Positions 51,412 to 59,523 of a stretch of DNA of 61,221 bases are shown piece by piece. How positions within the stretch are numbered: the stretch's first letter is position 1; every line of letters begins with the position of its first letter. The DNA comes from an uncultured Ectothiorhodospiraceae bacterium (lineage in GTDB: Bacteria > Pseudomonadota > Gammaproteobacteria > XJ16 > Halofilaceae): the NCBI GenBank assembly GCA_913055615.1, contig CAJXKK010000016.1:1-61221 (forward strand), read 5' to 3'. The notes beneath the pieces were generated by a model. That model was given only the letters and a program-made list of their open reading frames with translations. It made no database searches and was not told the origin of the DNA. The translations under genes were made by a program, and so were the position numbers.

Positions 51412-52263
51412 TTATTGGGGCACGATACCGCGCAGCCGCTCGTTCCGGCGCCGGATCAGTTCCAGCGTCGTCAGGAGGATAATCGAGAGCCCGACGAGGA
51501 TCGATGCCACGGCCAGGATGGTCGGGCTGATCTCTTCACGGATGCCGGAGAACATCTTCAGCGGCACGGTGGTCTGATCCGGCCCCGCGATGAAGTACAC
51601 GATCACGATCTCGTCGACCGAGGTGATGAACGCGAACAGCGCACCCGAGATCACGCCCGGCGCGATCAGCGGCATGATCACCTTGAAGAACGTGGTCGTG
51701 GGGTCCGCGCCGAGATTCGCCGAGGCCCGGACCAGCGTCTGATCGAAGCCCACGAGCGTCGCCGTCACCGTGATGATCACGAATGGCGTTCCCAGCGCCG
51801 TATGCGCGAGGATGATCCCCGGGTACGTCGATGACAGCCCGATAGACGAATAGAAGAAGTACATGCCGGCCGCCGAGATGATCAGCGGCACCACCATCGG
51901 CGAGATGAGCAGGGCCATGATCGCATTCTTGTAGGGCATATACGGCTTCGACAGTCCGAGGGCGGCGATGGTCCCCAGCGAGGTCGCGAGGAAGGTCGAG
52001 GCGATCGCGATAATGAACGTATTCTTGATCCCCTCCATCCACTGCTCGCTGTTCAGGAACTCCTGGTACCAGCGGAGCGAAAAGCCCGCGGGATCCAGCG
52101 TCAACATCTCGCGGGTGAACGTGAAGTACGGCTCCGCGTTGAACGAAAGCGGCACGATCACCACGATCGGCGTAATCAGGAAGAAGAAGATCAGGCCGCA
52201 GATCACACGGTACGTGTAATACCAGGTGCGCTCGAGCCGGCCAGCGTAGATTGGAATCCCCAT
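51412..52263 (-). CDS. potC: ABC transporter permease, PotC-like
   Basis: 283 residues with six transmembrane segments and the inner-membrane permease motif (EAA loop) in ASANLGADPTTTFFKVIMP, here read as the partner of the ATPase. The start MGIPIYAGRLERTWYYTYR and the SFNAEPYFTFT segment follow the spermidine/putrescine importers. It pairs with the PotB-like permease 15 bp upstream. Substrate class: polyamines or related compounds, by family only. Confidence 0.88.
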   Translation of the reverse strand: MGIPIYAGRLERTWYYTYRVICGLIFFFLITPIVVIVPLSFNAEPYFTFTREMLTLDPAGFSLRWYQEFLNSEQWMEGIKNTFIIAIASTFLATSLGTIAALGLSKPYMPYKNAIMALLISPMVVPLIISAAGMYFFYSSIGLSSTYPGIILAHTALGTPFVIITVTATLVGFDQTLVRASANLGADPTTTFFKVIMPLIAPGVISGALFAFITSVDEIVIVYFIAGPDQTTVPLKMFSGIREEISPTILAVASILVGLSIILLTTLELIRRRNERLRGIVPQ

Positions 52264-52277
52264 GATTATCGTCCCCG

Positions 52278-53552
52278 TTAGCCGAGCTTCAGCGCGTCGG
52301 CACCGACGAGCTTGTTATAGATGTAATACAGACCCAGCACGACGAACAACAGGATCGACCCCAGTGCCGCCGCCAGATGCCAGTTCAGCGACTGCTGCAT
52401 GTGGTAGGCGATGAAGTTGCTGATGAGCTGGCCGCTGGAACCACCGATCAATGCCGGCGTGATGTAGTAGCCGATCGACAGGATAAATACGAGGATACTG
52501 CCCGCGCCGATCCCCGGTATCGTCTGGGGTACGTACACGCGCACGAAGGCCACTACCGGATTCGCCCCCAGCGACCGGGCCGCCCGCAGATAACTTGGTG
52601 GTATCCCCTTCATGACGCTGTAGAGCGGCAGGATCATGAACGGCAGGAGGATGTGCGTCATGCCGACGATCGTGCCGATCTTGTTGTAGATCATCTGCGG
52701 TCGATTATCGTTGGAGAAGATGCCAAACGTCACCAAAACGTCGTTCAGCACCCCCTCGGACTGCAGGATCACGATCCACGATGAGGTCCGCACCAACAGC
52801 GATGTCCAGAACGGCAGCAGCACCAGGATCATGAGCAGGTTGCTCGTCCGTACCGGCAGATTGGCGAGCAGGTAGGAAACCGGGAAGCCCAGCAGGATCG
52901 TCATTACGGTAATGAGCACACTCATCCAGAGCGTGCGCCAGAACAGCTTCTGATAGATCTGCATGTAACTGGCCACGGCCTCGATCTCGCCCGCCGCGTT
53001 GTAGCGCAGATCCACGGCCGACAGATAGTACGCCATCGTAATCGGATAGGCCTCGCGCTTGAGGATCGACCAGACCTCGGGGTCGCCCCAGTCTTCGTCG
53101 ATCTCGATCATGGCGGGCTTGTACGGCCCACTATCGACATTGCCCAGTTTTCGCGCCGTTCCGGAGAACAGGCTGCGCGCACCGGGCATGACGTAGTTCA
53201 CGCGCTGCGAGACCACGCCGACATTGCGGTTTTCATCAGCCTGGGCCAGCTCCTTCGCGAACGTGGCATAGATCTGTTCGGGCGGGAGCCCGTCCCCGTC
53301 CCAGTCGCCGAGCAGCTCGGCGGTCTCGGGGAGAACGTTCTGAATTTCGGGGCTGTAGAAGCTGCGCTTGACCATGTCGGCGATCGGCAGCGCGAAGGAA
53401 AACAGGATAAAGAGTCCGAGCGGGGCCACCAGCAGCAGGGCTTTCGTCTTCGCCCGTCGCATCGAGCGACGAAGACTGTCCTTGAGCGGTTTCCCGTCGG
53501 CCGCCCGCATCACATCATCGGCGGCGGGCGTTGCGGATTCATGTTGCGCCAT
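52278..53552 (-). CDS. potB: ABC transporter permease, PotB-like with extra domain
   Basis: 424 residues, longer than usual PotB (about 280). The C-terminal 220 residues hold five transmembrane segments and the EAA motif (LRAARSLGANPVVAFVRVYV). The first helix is at about 38-58. Between it and the second helix (about 207-225) lies a hydrophilic insertion of about 145 residues (from SPEIQNVLPETAELL to QIYQKLFWR), which should be periplasmic. The N-terminal 35 residues are basic. The insertion may touch the binding proteins. Gene order matches PotABCD-type operons. Confidence 0.88.
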   Translation of the reverse strand: MAQHESATPAADDVMRAADGKPLKDSLRRSMRRAKTKALLLVAPLGLFILFSFALPIADMVKRSFYSPEIQNVLPETAELLGDWDGDGLPPEQIYATFAKELAQADENRNVGVVSQRVNYVMPGARSLFSGTARKLGNVDSGPYKPAMIEIDEDWGDPEVWSILKREAYPITMAYYLSAVDLRYNAAGEIEAVASYMQIYQKLFWRTLWMSVLITVMTILLGFPVSYLLANLPVRTSNLLMILVLLPFWTSLLVRTSSWIVILQSEGVLNDVLVTFGIFSNDNRPQMIYNKIGTIVGMTHILLPFMILPLYSVMKGIPPSYLRAARSLGANPVVAFVRVYVPQTIPGIGAGSILVFILSIGYYITPALIGGSSGQLISNFIAYHMQQSLNWHLAAALGSILLFVVLGLYYIYNKLVGADALKLG

Positions 53553-53640
53553 TGTAAGGCCCTCTGCGCACCAGGGTTGTTATCGTTGTCGGACCTGCCC
53601 CGCGGGGCGGTCAACCGCACCTGAAAAGCGGTAGGGAAGC

Positions 53641-53693
53641 GGGGCGGCTGATGCCGCCCCGCCTACCGGCCGGCCCCGCGAACGGGGCCGGCC
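53641..53693 (-). repeat. Two strong stem-loops between binding-protein and permease genes
   Basis: GGGGCGGC-TGAT-GCCGCCCC (53641-53660) and GGCCGGCCCCG-CGAA-CGGGGCCGGCC (53668-53693) are perfect hairpins with tetraloops. They sit 12 bp after the stop of the binding-protein gene and before the potB-like gene. Such structures often protect the upstream mRNA and lower permease output. No T tract is seen, so they are not full terminators. Confidence 0.7.
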
Positions 53694-53704
53694 GCCTTGC
53701 CTGC

Positions 53705-54802
53705 TTACATCGCAAGCCAGGCGTTGAAACGCTCGGAGAGCGAGTCGCCTTTATCCGCCCAGAACACCGCATCCTTCGGGATGGCGGTCTTCAGGTTTTC
53801 CGGATTGGTCGGCATATGCGGGCTCATTTCGACGCCCGTTTCTTTATGCTTTCCGACCATCGGGGCCGAGGAATGACGCGCCGGGCCATAAGAAATGTAC
53901 TTGGCCTGATCGGCGAGTCGCTTCGTGTCGGTCGAGAAGCGCAGGAACTGCTTGACCTCGTCGGTCAGCTTGCCCTGCGGCACGACCCAGCCGTCGACCT
54001 CGAACAGCTGGCCGTCCCACATGATCTCGATCGGCTGATCCTCGACCACCTGGGCGTTGAAGAAACGGCCGTTGTAGCCGGTGGCGATGGAGACTTCCTC
54101 GTCCGCCAGCAGCTGCGGCGGCTGGGCGCCTTCCGACCACCAGACCACGTCGCCCTTGATCTTGTTCAGGCTATTGAAGGCACGACCAACGCCGTCGGAG
54201 GAATCGAGCACGTCGTAGACCTCTTCGTGATCGACGCCGTCGGCCATCAGGGCCCACTCAAGGTTGCCGGCCGGGATCTTCTGCAGCGAACGCTTGCCCG
54301 GGTAGTCGGCCGTGTTCCACACGTCCTTGACGGTCGACGGGTTGTCACCGTCGAACATCTCGGCGTTGTAGGCGAACAGGGTTGCGTACAGGATTTCCGG
54401 TACGAAGCATTCGCCCAGTTCCGGGATGAAGTCCTCGCTCGGGCTGTCGCCGTTCGGCGCCGGCTTCAGGATCTCGTCGTGATCGATCGGCTCGATGATG
54501 CCCTCATCACAGGCCCGGATCGCCGGACCCTCGAGCATGTCGACCACATCCCAGGTGACGTTGCCCGCCTCGACCTGCGAGCGGACGCCCGCGAGACCGT
54601 TGGCGGACTTCGATACCTGCGTGATCTCGGTACCGGTCATCTCCGTGTAGGGCTCGTAATAGGCCTTACGCTGGCTCTCTTCGTATGCGCCGCCCCACGA
54701 AACAATCGTGAGCGACTCGGCCGCGAATGTGGCGGCAGGCGCGGCCAGAAGGCCCATAGCCGTAACGCCGGCCACGGCCGTCGTCTTGAAAGCGTGGTTC
54801 AT
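53705..54802 (-). CDS. potD: Polyamine-type ABC binding protein 1
   Basis: 365 residues from the ATG at 54802, which has GAGGGG 7 nt upstream. Signal peptide: MNHAFKTTAVAGVTAMGLL, cleavage near AATFAAES. The mature protein has the PotD-type start LTIVSWGGAYEESQRKAYYE, GNVTWDVVDMLEGPAIRAC, LEWALMADGVDHEEVYDV, IATGYNGRFFNAQ and a Trp/Asp-rich ligand site. It is 40-50% alike by eye with the second binding protein encoded at 56.1-57.2 kb. It stands between the ATPase and permease genes. Confidence 0.87.
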   Translation of the reverse strand: MNHAFKTTAVAGVTAMGLLAAPAATFAAESLTIVSWGGAYEESQRKAYYEPYTEMTGTEITQVSKSANGLAGVRSQVEAGNVTWDVVDMLEGPAIRACDEGIIEPIDHDEILKPAPNGDSPSEDFIPELGECFVPEILYATLFAYNAEMFDGDNPSTVKDVWNTADYPGKRSLQKIPAGNLEWALMADGVDHEEVYDVLDSSDGVGRAFNSLNKIKGDVVWWSEGAQPPQLLADEEVSIATGYNGRFFNAQVVEDQPIEIMWDGQLFEVDGWVVPQGKLTDEVKQFLRFSTDTKRLADQAKYISYGPARHSSAPMVGKHKETGVEMSPHMPTNPENLKTAIPKDAVFWADKGDSLSERFNAWLAM

Positions 54803-54928
54803 TGTGCATTCCCCTCGTTGTGACTGTCGGCAGTCCGCCGACGGTTTACTGCCAGTCCGGCGGGGCACGCACAGGCGCGACCCGTCCCGGAAGTCAGTAT
54901 AGGTGATGGACGGAATATCCGGGGACGA

Positions 54929-56023
54929 CTACGCGTCGAGCGCGCGGCAGTCCTCCGCCGCCCAGCCGAAGCACACCTGGTCACCCCTTTTCAGGCTGGC
55001 ATGACCCTGTGCATTCGGAATCTTGACGATGAATTCGTCGTTGTCGCCGACCGACGCTCGTGTACGGATATGGTCGCCGAGATAGATCAGTTCGCGCACC
55101 GTGCCGTCGAGCACATTGTCGCACTCGCCTTCCGCCGGATTGACCTTGACGCGCTCCGGGCGCAGCGAGAGCGTCGTGCGGTCGCCGACGCCACTGACGT
55201 TGACCGGCTTGCACGCGATCTTCGCCTCAGTACCGCCTTCCAGCTCTACCGTGCAGCGCTCGTCATTCATGTCGGTGACCTTGCCGTAGAAGCGGTTGTT
55301 CTCACCGATGAAGTACGCCACGAAGGCGTTGATCGGCTCCTCGTAGAGCGTGGGCGGATCGGCCAGCTGCTGGACGATGCCGTCATCGAACACCGCGATG
55401 CGGTTCGACATGGTGAGCGCCTCGGACTGGTCATGGGTCACGTAGACCATGGTAATGCCGAGGTCTTCATGAAGATGCTTGATCTCGTACTGCATCTCCT
55501 CGCGCAGGTTCTTGTCCAGCGCGCCCAGTGGCTCGTCCATCAGCACGAGCTTGGGCTCGAACACCAGCGCACGGGCCGATGCCACGCGCTGCTGCTGCCC
55601 GCCCGAGAGCTGCGCGGGGCGGCGGTTGGCGAACGCGCCCAGGCGCACCATGTCGAGCGCCTTTTTCACGCGCTCGTCGACCTCGGATTTGGAGTACTTG
55701 CGCACCTGCAGCGGGAAAGCGACGTTCTCGCCCACGGTCATATGGGGGAACAGCGCGTAGTTCTGGAACACCATGCCGATGCCGCGCTTGTGCGGGGCGA
55801 GCTTGTTGATGGCGCTGCCGTCGAGGTAGATCTCGCCGTGCGTGGCGGGCTCGAAACCCGCGAGCATCATGAGGCAGGTGGTTTTGCCGGAACCCGACGG
55901 GCCCAGCATGGTGACGAATTCGCCACGCGCGATATCCAGATTCAGGTTCTTTACGACAAGGGTCTCGCCGTCGTAACTCTTCTGGACTTCACTGAAACTG
56001 ACAAACGCATCATCGGTCGACAT
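54929..56023 (-). CDS. potA: ABC transporter ATPase, PotA-like
   Basis: 364 residues. Walker A GPSGSGKTTCLMML, Q loop, signature LSGGQQQRVASARAL, Walker B LVLMDEPLGALDK and the D loop are intact, followed by a TOBE regulatory domain (about 270-360). It powers uptake through the two permeases. The gene lies between the two binding-protein genes, 107 bp from the second one upstream and 126 bp from the first downstream. Confidence 0.92.
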   Translation of the reverse strand: MSTDDAFVSFSEVQKSYDGETLVVKNLNLDIARGEFVTMLGPSGSGKTTCLMMLAGFEPATHGEIYLDGSAINKLAPHKRGIGMVFQNYALFPHMTVGENVAFPLQVRKYSKSEVDERVKKALDMVRLGAFANRRPAQLSGGQQQRVASARALVFEPKLVLMDEPLGALDKNLREEMQYEIKHLHEDLGITMVYVTHDQSEALTMSNRIAVFDDGIVQQLADPPTLYEEPINAFVAYFIGENNRFYGKVTDMNDERCTVELEGGTEAKIACKPVNVSGVGDRTTLSLRPERVKVNPAEGECDNVLDGTVRELIYLGDHIRTRASVGDNDEFIVKIPNAQGHASLKRGDQVCFGWAAEDCRALDA

Positions 56024-56130
56024 TGGCCGGCGACTCCCTTGTGTAATTGTTATGCAGCACTAAACGCATTTTGATCTAAACACAGCCCACGGGCGAATTC
56101 AACGCACCGCGCGGCGGTTCCCGGTGTTGC

Positions 56131-57234
56131 TCATCCGCCCTCACCGAGCCATGCATCGAAACGTTCATCCATGCGCTCCTTGTTCTCGGACCACCAGATG
56201 AAGTTGTTCTGCAGGGCATTGCGGAAATTGCTCGGTGCGGTCGGCATGTGTGACTGATACTCGCGGCGGACCAGTGGCAGCGACGACTTGCGAGATGGCG
56301 CGTAGGCCACGTATTCCGTTGCCTCCGCGAGCGGTCGGGTGCCAGTAGAGAAGGCGATGAATTCGAGCGCGCTGGCGAGATTGTCCGCGCCACGCGGAAT
56401 GACCCAGAGGTCGATATCCCACATCTGGCCATCCCAGATGTATTCGAAATTCTTGCCCTGCTTGATAATCGAGTTGAAGACACGGCCGTTATACGCGGTC
56501 GAGATCGACACCTCGCCATTCTCCAGCCACTCCTGGGGCTTCTCGCCATCCTCCCACCAGCGGATGTCATCGCGGATCGTTTCCAGTTTGTCGAAGGCGC
56601 GATCAACGCCGTCATCCGTGCGCAATTCCGCATAAACATCCTGCGGCGCAACACCATCGGCCATCAGCGCCCACTCAAGGTTATTGCGCGGAGTCTTGCG
56701 CATACCGCGCACACCCGGGAAGGCATCCACATCGAACACGTCCTCGACACTGTCCGGCGCCTCGCCCTCGAATGCGCCTTTGTTGTACGCCCACAGCGTC
56801 GACCACAGGATCGTGCCAATGGCGCACTCGTGCAGCGTATTCGGCAGGAAGTCGTCCATCGCGGGCGTACCGTCGGGCGACGGGCTCAGGATCGTCGGCG
56901 GGATCGGTTCGAGGTACCCGCCCTCACAGCCGCGGATCGCATCGGACAGCGTGACGTCGACGACATCCCAGGTCACGTTGCCCGACTCGACCTGCTCGAT
57001 GACCTCGTCGAAGTCACCGGGATAGGTATCCTCTTCGATCGCGACGTCCGTCTCTTGCATAAACGGCTTGAAGTACGCCTCGCGCTGGCTCTTTTGATAC
57101 ACGCCGCCCCAACTGACAATGGTCAGCGCATCGCCGTCCGTCTGCGCCCACGCCACTGAAACCGGCACGAAGGCGGCGGCGGCCATGGCACCGAGCAGGC
57201 GATGGATCGGCAAGGCGCGGACGCTCTGGCTCAT
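56131..57234 (-). CDS. Polyamine-type ABC binding protein 2
   Basis: 367 residues from the ATG at 57234. Signal peptide through AAAAFVPVSVAWAQT. The mature part begins DGDALTIVSWGGVYQKSQR, and contains NVTWDVVDVTLSDAIRGC, LEWALMADGVAPQDVYAE and STAYNGRVFNSI, parallel to binding protein 1. The two appear to be duplicates that flank the ATPase gene. They may bind different ligands and share one transporter. The upstream gap to ghrA (57235-57685) must hold its promoter, but I see no clear hexamers. Confidence 0.87.
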   Translation of the reverse strand: MSQSVRALPIHRLLGAMAAAAFVPVSVAWAQTDGDALTIVSWGGVYQKSQREAYFKPFMQETDVAIEEDTYPGDFDEVIEQVESGNVTWDVVDVTLSDAIRGCEGGYLEPIPPTILSPSPDGTPAMDDFLPNTLHECAIGTILWSTLWAYNKGAFEGEAPDSVEDVFDVDAFPGVRGMRKTPRNNLEWALMADGVAPQDVYAELRTDDGVDRAFDKLETIRDDIRWWEDGEKPQEWLENGEVSISTAYNGRVFNSIIKQGKNFEYIWDGQMWDIDLWVIPRGADNLASALEFIAFSTGTRPLAEATEYVAYAPSRKSSLPLVRREYQSHMPTAPSNFRNALQNNFIWWSENKERMDERFDAWLGEGG

Positions 57235-57685
57235 ACTCGGGCTCCGGATGGTTGGACTGCATGGCGGCCGGATACGCCCGGAGCAGAGAACGCATGGGCG
57301 CAAACGGCGACGGTCGCCGGGCGCATTCGAGAGGGAAAGGGGCGGAATGAAAAAGCGGAGCGATGGCGGTACGAATGGGTCGTACGATCGGGGAAACGCG
57401 GGCGGGCATTGCGCGTCGAGGGTGTCCACGGGCGTCGCCATACGACACGCCCGGCACGATGCCGTGATGCCCATCCGGCTCGTTCAACAACCGATTCGTC
57501 GATCATGCTCGTCGGGATAATGGCTGAGTACCACCGGCTCGGATTGACCCGAGTGTAGACCGCAATTTTGTGCCGATTCAAGCACGACTTGCGCCGCGAC
57601 CGCCGTGACGCGAGCATAATCGACCGTACGCGCCGAGTCGGCGCGACCCGGAACACTGATAAAACAATGGATTACGGGAGTTGTC
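57235..57685. other. Divergent gap, binding protein 2/ghrA
   Basis: 451 bp with no supported gene. Frames crossing it are rich in Arg and Ser and lack features. A CATAAT near 57614 is a possible -10 for ghrA but has no good -35 at 17 bp. Confidence 0.4.
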
Positions 57686-58615
57686 ATGCCGACGCTGCTT
57701 TTCCGTAGCCCTTCGGATCCCGCGGGTACCTGGAGCGACGCGTTGCGCCGGCGTGACCCCGGCCTGGACGTGCGGGTGTGGCCGGATACGGGTGCCGTAG
57801 ACGATATCGAATACGCCCTGATCTGGGCCTCGCCGGATGGCTTCCTGCACGAGCTGCCCGCGCTGCGCGTCGTCTTCTCACTCGGGGCGGGCGTCGATCA
57901 CCTGATGGGGGCGGAGGTCCCTGAAGGCGTGGAGCTGGTGCGCATGGTCGATCCGGCCCTGACCGAGGGCATGATCGAATACGTGACCTACCAGGTGCTC
58001 CGACGCCACCGCCATATGGCGGATTACGAACACCAGCAGGCCGCGGCCGAGTGGCGGATCCATCCCCAGGCCCGGCCCGGGGAGCGCCGGATCGGGCTGC
58101 TGGGCCTGGGCGAGCTCGGCGGCGCCTGCGCCCGGACGCTGAGCGGCCTCGGCTTCGATGTGGCCGGCTGGGCGCGCTCGGAGTATGAGATCCCCGGCGT
58201 GGAGAGTGTGAGCGGGGATGACGGCCTCGACTGGCTGCTCGGGCGCAGCGATATCGTGATCTGCCTGCTGCCCCTGACCGGGCAAACACGCGGCATCCTG
58301 AATGGTACGCGGTTCCGGCGCATGTCGCCGGGGGCCACTTTGATCAACGCCGCGCGCGGGCAACACCTGGTCGAGGACGATCTGCTCATCGCGCTGGGTG
58401 AGGGGCGACTGGGTCATGCCGTGCTCGACGCGTTCCGGGACGAGCCCCTGCCCCTCGATCACGCGTTCTGGCGCCACCCGCACATCACCGTCACCCCGCA
58501 CATCGCCAGCCTGACCAACCCGGAGACCGGCGCCGAGGCCGTGGTACGCGGTATCCACGCGGATCAGGCCGATCAGCCGATCCCGCATCGGATCGACCGC
58601 GGGCGCGGCTATTAG
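57686..58615 (+). CDS. ghrA: Glyoxylate/hydroxypyruvate reductase A
   Basis: 309 residues, D-2-hydroxyacid dehydrogenase family, GhrA type. VFSLGAGVDHLMG gives the substrate loop; the NAD(P) site is GLLGLGELGGACARTLSG; NAARGQHLVEDDLL holds the catalytic Arg; DEPLPLDHAFWRHPHI-type text gives the Glu and His. It reduces glyoxylate or hydroxypyruvate to glycolate or glycerate. Ribosome site GGAG is weakly visible (tacgggagttgtc). It diverges from the binding protein 2 gene and is followed by an Lrp-family gene on the same strand. Confidence 0.9.
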   Translation: MPTLLFRSPSDPAGTWSDALRRRDPGLDVRVWPDTGAVDDIEYALIWASPDGFLHELPALRVVFSLGAGVDHLMGAEVPEGVELVRMVDPALTEGMIEYVTYQVLRRHRHMADYEHQQAAAEWRIHPQARPGERRIGLLGLGELGGACARTLSGLGFDVAGWARSEYEIPGVESVSGDDGLDWLLGRSDIVICLLPLTGQTRGILNGTRFRRMSPGATLINAARGQHLVEDDLLIALGEGRLGHAVLDAFRDEPLPLDHAFWRHPHITVTPHIASLTNPETGAEAVVRGIHADQADQPIPHRIDRGRGY

Positions 58616-58764
58616 GCGATACCGATCAGGCGATACGCGGGTCCGCTGCGAGCAGTTGCACGCCAGGGGCGCACGCACTAACCTCCGCGGCTGACCCGGA
58701 CCAATCGCGGCGACAACGCTCCCCGGGCGATCGACCAACCACCGCTTGTGTGCGAGTACATCCG

Positions 58765-59286
58765 ATGTCCGCGAACGGCAACGCCCCAAAGCTCGACGCC
58801 TTCGATGTCCGCATCCTCGCCGCGCTGCAGCGCAACGGCCGCATCACCAAGATCAAGCTGGCCGAGGAGATCGGGCTCTCGCCCAGCCCCTGCTGGGAAC
58901 GGATGCGGCGGCTTGAACAGGACGGGCTGATCCGCGGGTATCACGCGGAGATCGAACTGGACCGGCTGCTGCACACCGCGACCATCCTCGTGGAGGTCAC
59001 GCTGCGCAGCCACAAGGCGAAGGACTTCGAGGCCTTCGAACACGCGGTCGCGGACGTCTCCGAGATCGTCGAGTGCTACGCCACCGGTGGAGGGATCGAT
59101 TACCTGCTCAAGGTGGTGGCGCTCGATATCGATCACTATCAGCGCGTCATCGACCGCCTGCTGCTGTCCGAGGTGGGGATCGACCGCTACTTCACCTACA
59201 TCGTGACCAAGCAGGTCAAGGCATCCAGCGGCGCGCCGCTCATCCCCCTCCTCCAGCACGCCGGCGATCCGCGCGCACCGCGTTGA
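58765..59286 (+). CDS. Lrp/AsnC-family regulator
   Basis: 173 residues from the ATG at 58765; a GTG at 58750 would add five residues. The N-terminal helix-turn-helix (DVRILAALQRNGRITKIKLA, SPSPCWERMRRLEQDGLI) is followed by the RAM ligand-binding domain (ILVEVTLRSHKAKDFEAFE, CYATGGGIDYLLKVVA). It should bind an amino acid or related ligand and control nearby genes; ghrA and the transporter are candidates. The CWERM variant in the recognition helix is found in several Lrp-type regulators of amino acid use. Confidence 0.9.
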   Translation: MSANGNAPKLDAFDVRILAALQRNGRITKIKLAEEIGLSPSPCWERMRRLEQDGLIRGYHAEIELDRLLHTATILVEVTLRSHKAKDFEAFEHAVADVSEIVECYATGGGIDYLLKVVALDIDHYQRVIDRLLLSEVGIDRYFTYIVTKQVKASSGAPLIPLLQHAGDPRAPR

Positions 59287-59302
59287 AGCGAAACGCACGG
59301 TT

Positions 59303-59396
59303 CCCGGATTCCGCCTTCGGCTCCATCCGGGCTACGGCCTGGTCGCATGGATCGTTTCCCCGCGTAGCCCGGATGGAGTGAAACGGAATCCGGGGC
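59303..59396. repeat. Palindromic element, cccggatt family
   Basis: Left arm CCCGGATTCCGCCTTCGGCT (from 59303) faces right arm CGTAGCCCGGATGGAGTGAA (from 59363), each about 33 bp, with about 27 bp between. The arms form a long stem-loop past the Lrp gene. Distinct from the REP and accacgaatg families. Confidence 0.78.
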
Positions 59397-59454
59397 AGCA
59401 CGTGCCGACAGCGATCCGGATGACGCCGCACGGGGATTACCTGGCCTGCAATTC

Positions 59455-59517
59455 TTGGCCCTTGGCCCTTGGCCCTTGGCCCTTGGCCCTTGGCCCTTGG
59501 CCCTTGGCCCTTGGCCC
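59455..59517. repeat. Heptanucleotide tandem repeat (ttggccc) x 9
   Basis: Nine perfect copies of TTGGCCC in a row (63 bp), ending 7 bp before the pgi stop codon. A 7-bp unit changes frame with every copy, so any frame across it would shift when the number changes. The frames through it code for repeats of LGPWPLA and are not considered genes. Confidence 0.95.
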
Positions 59518-59523
59518 TGCCGC

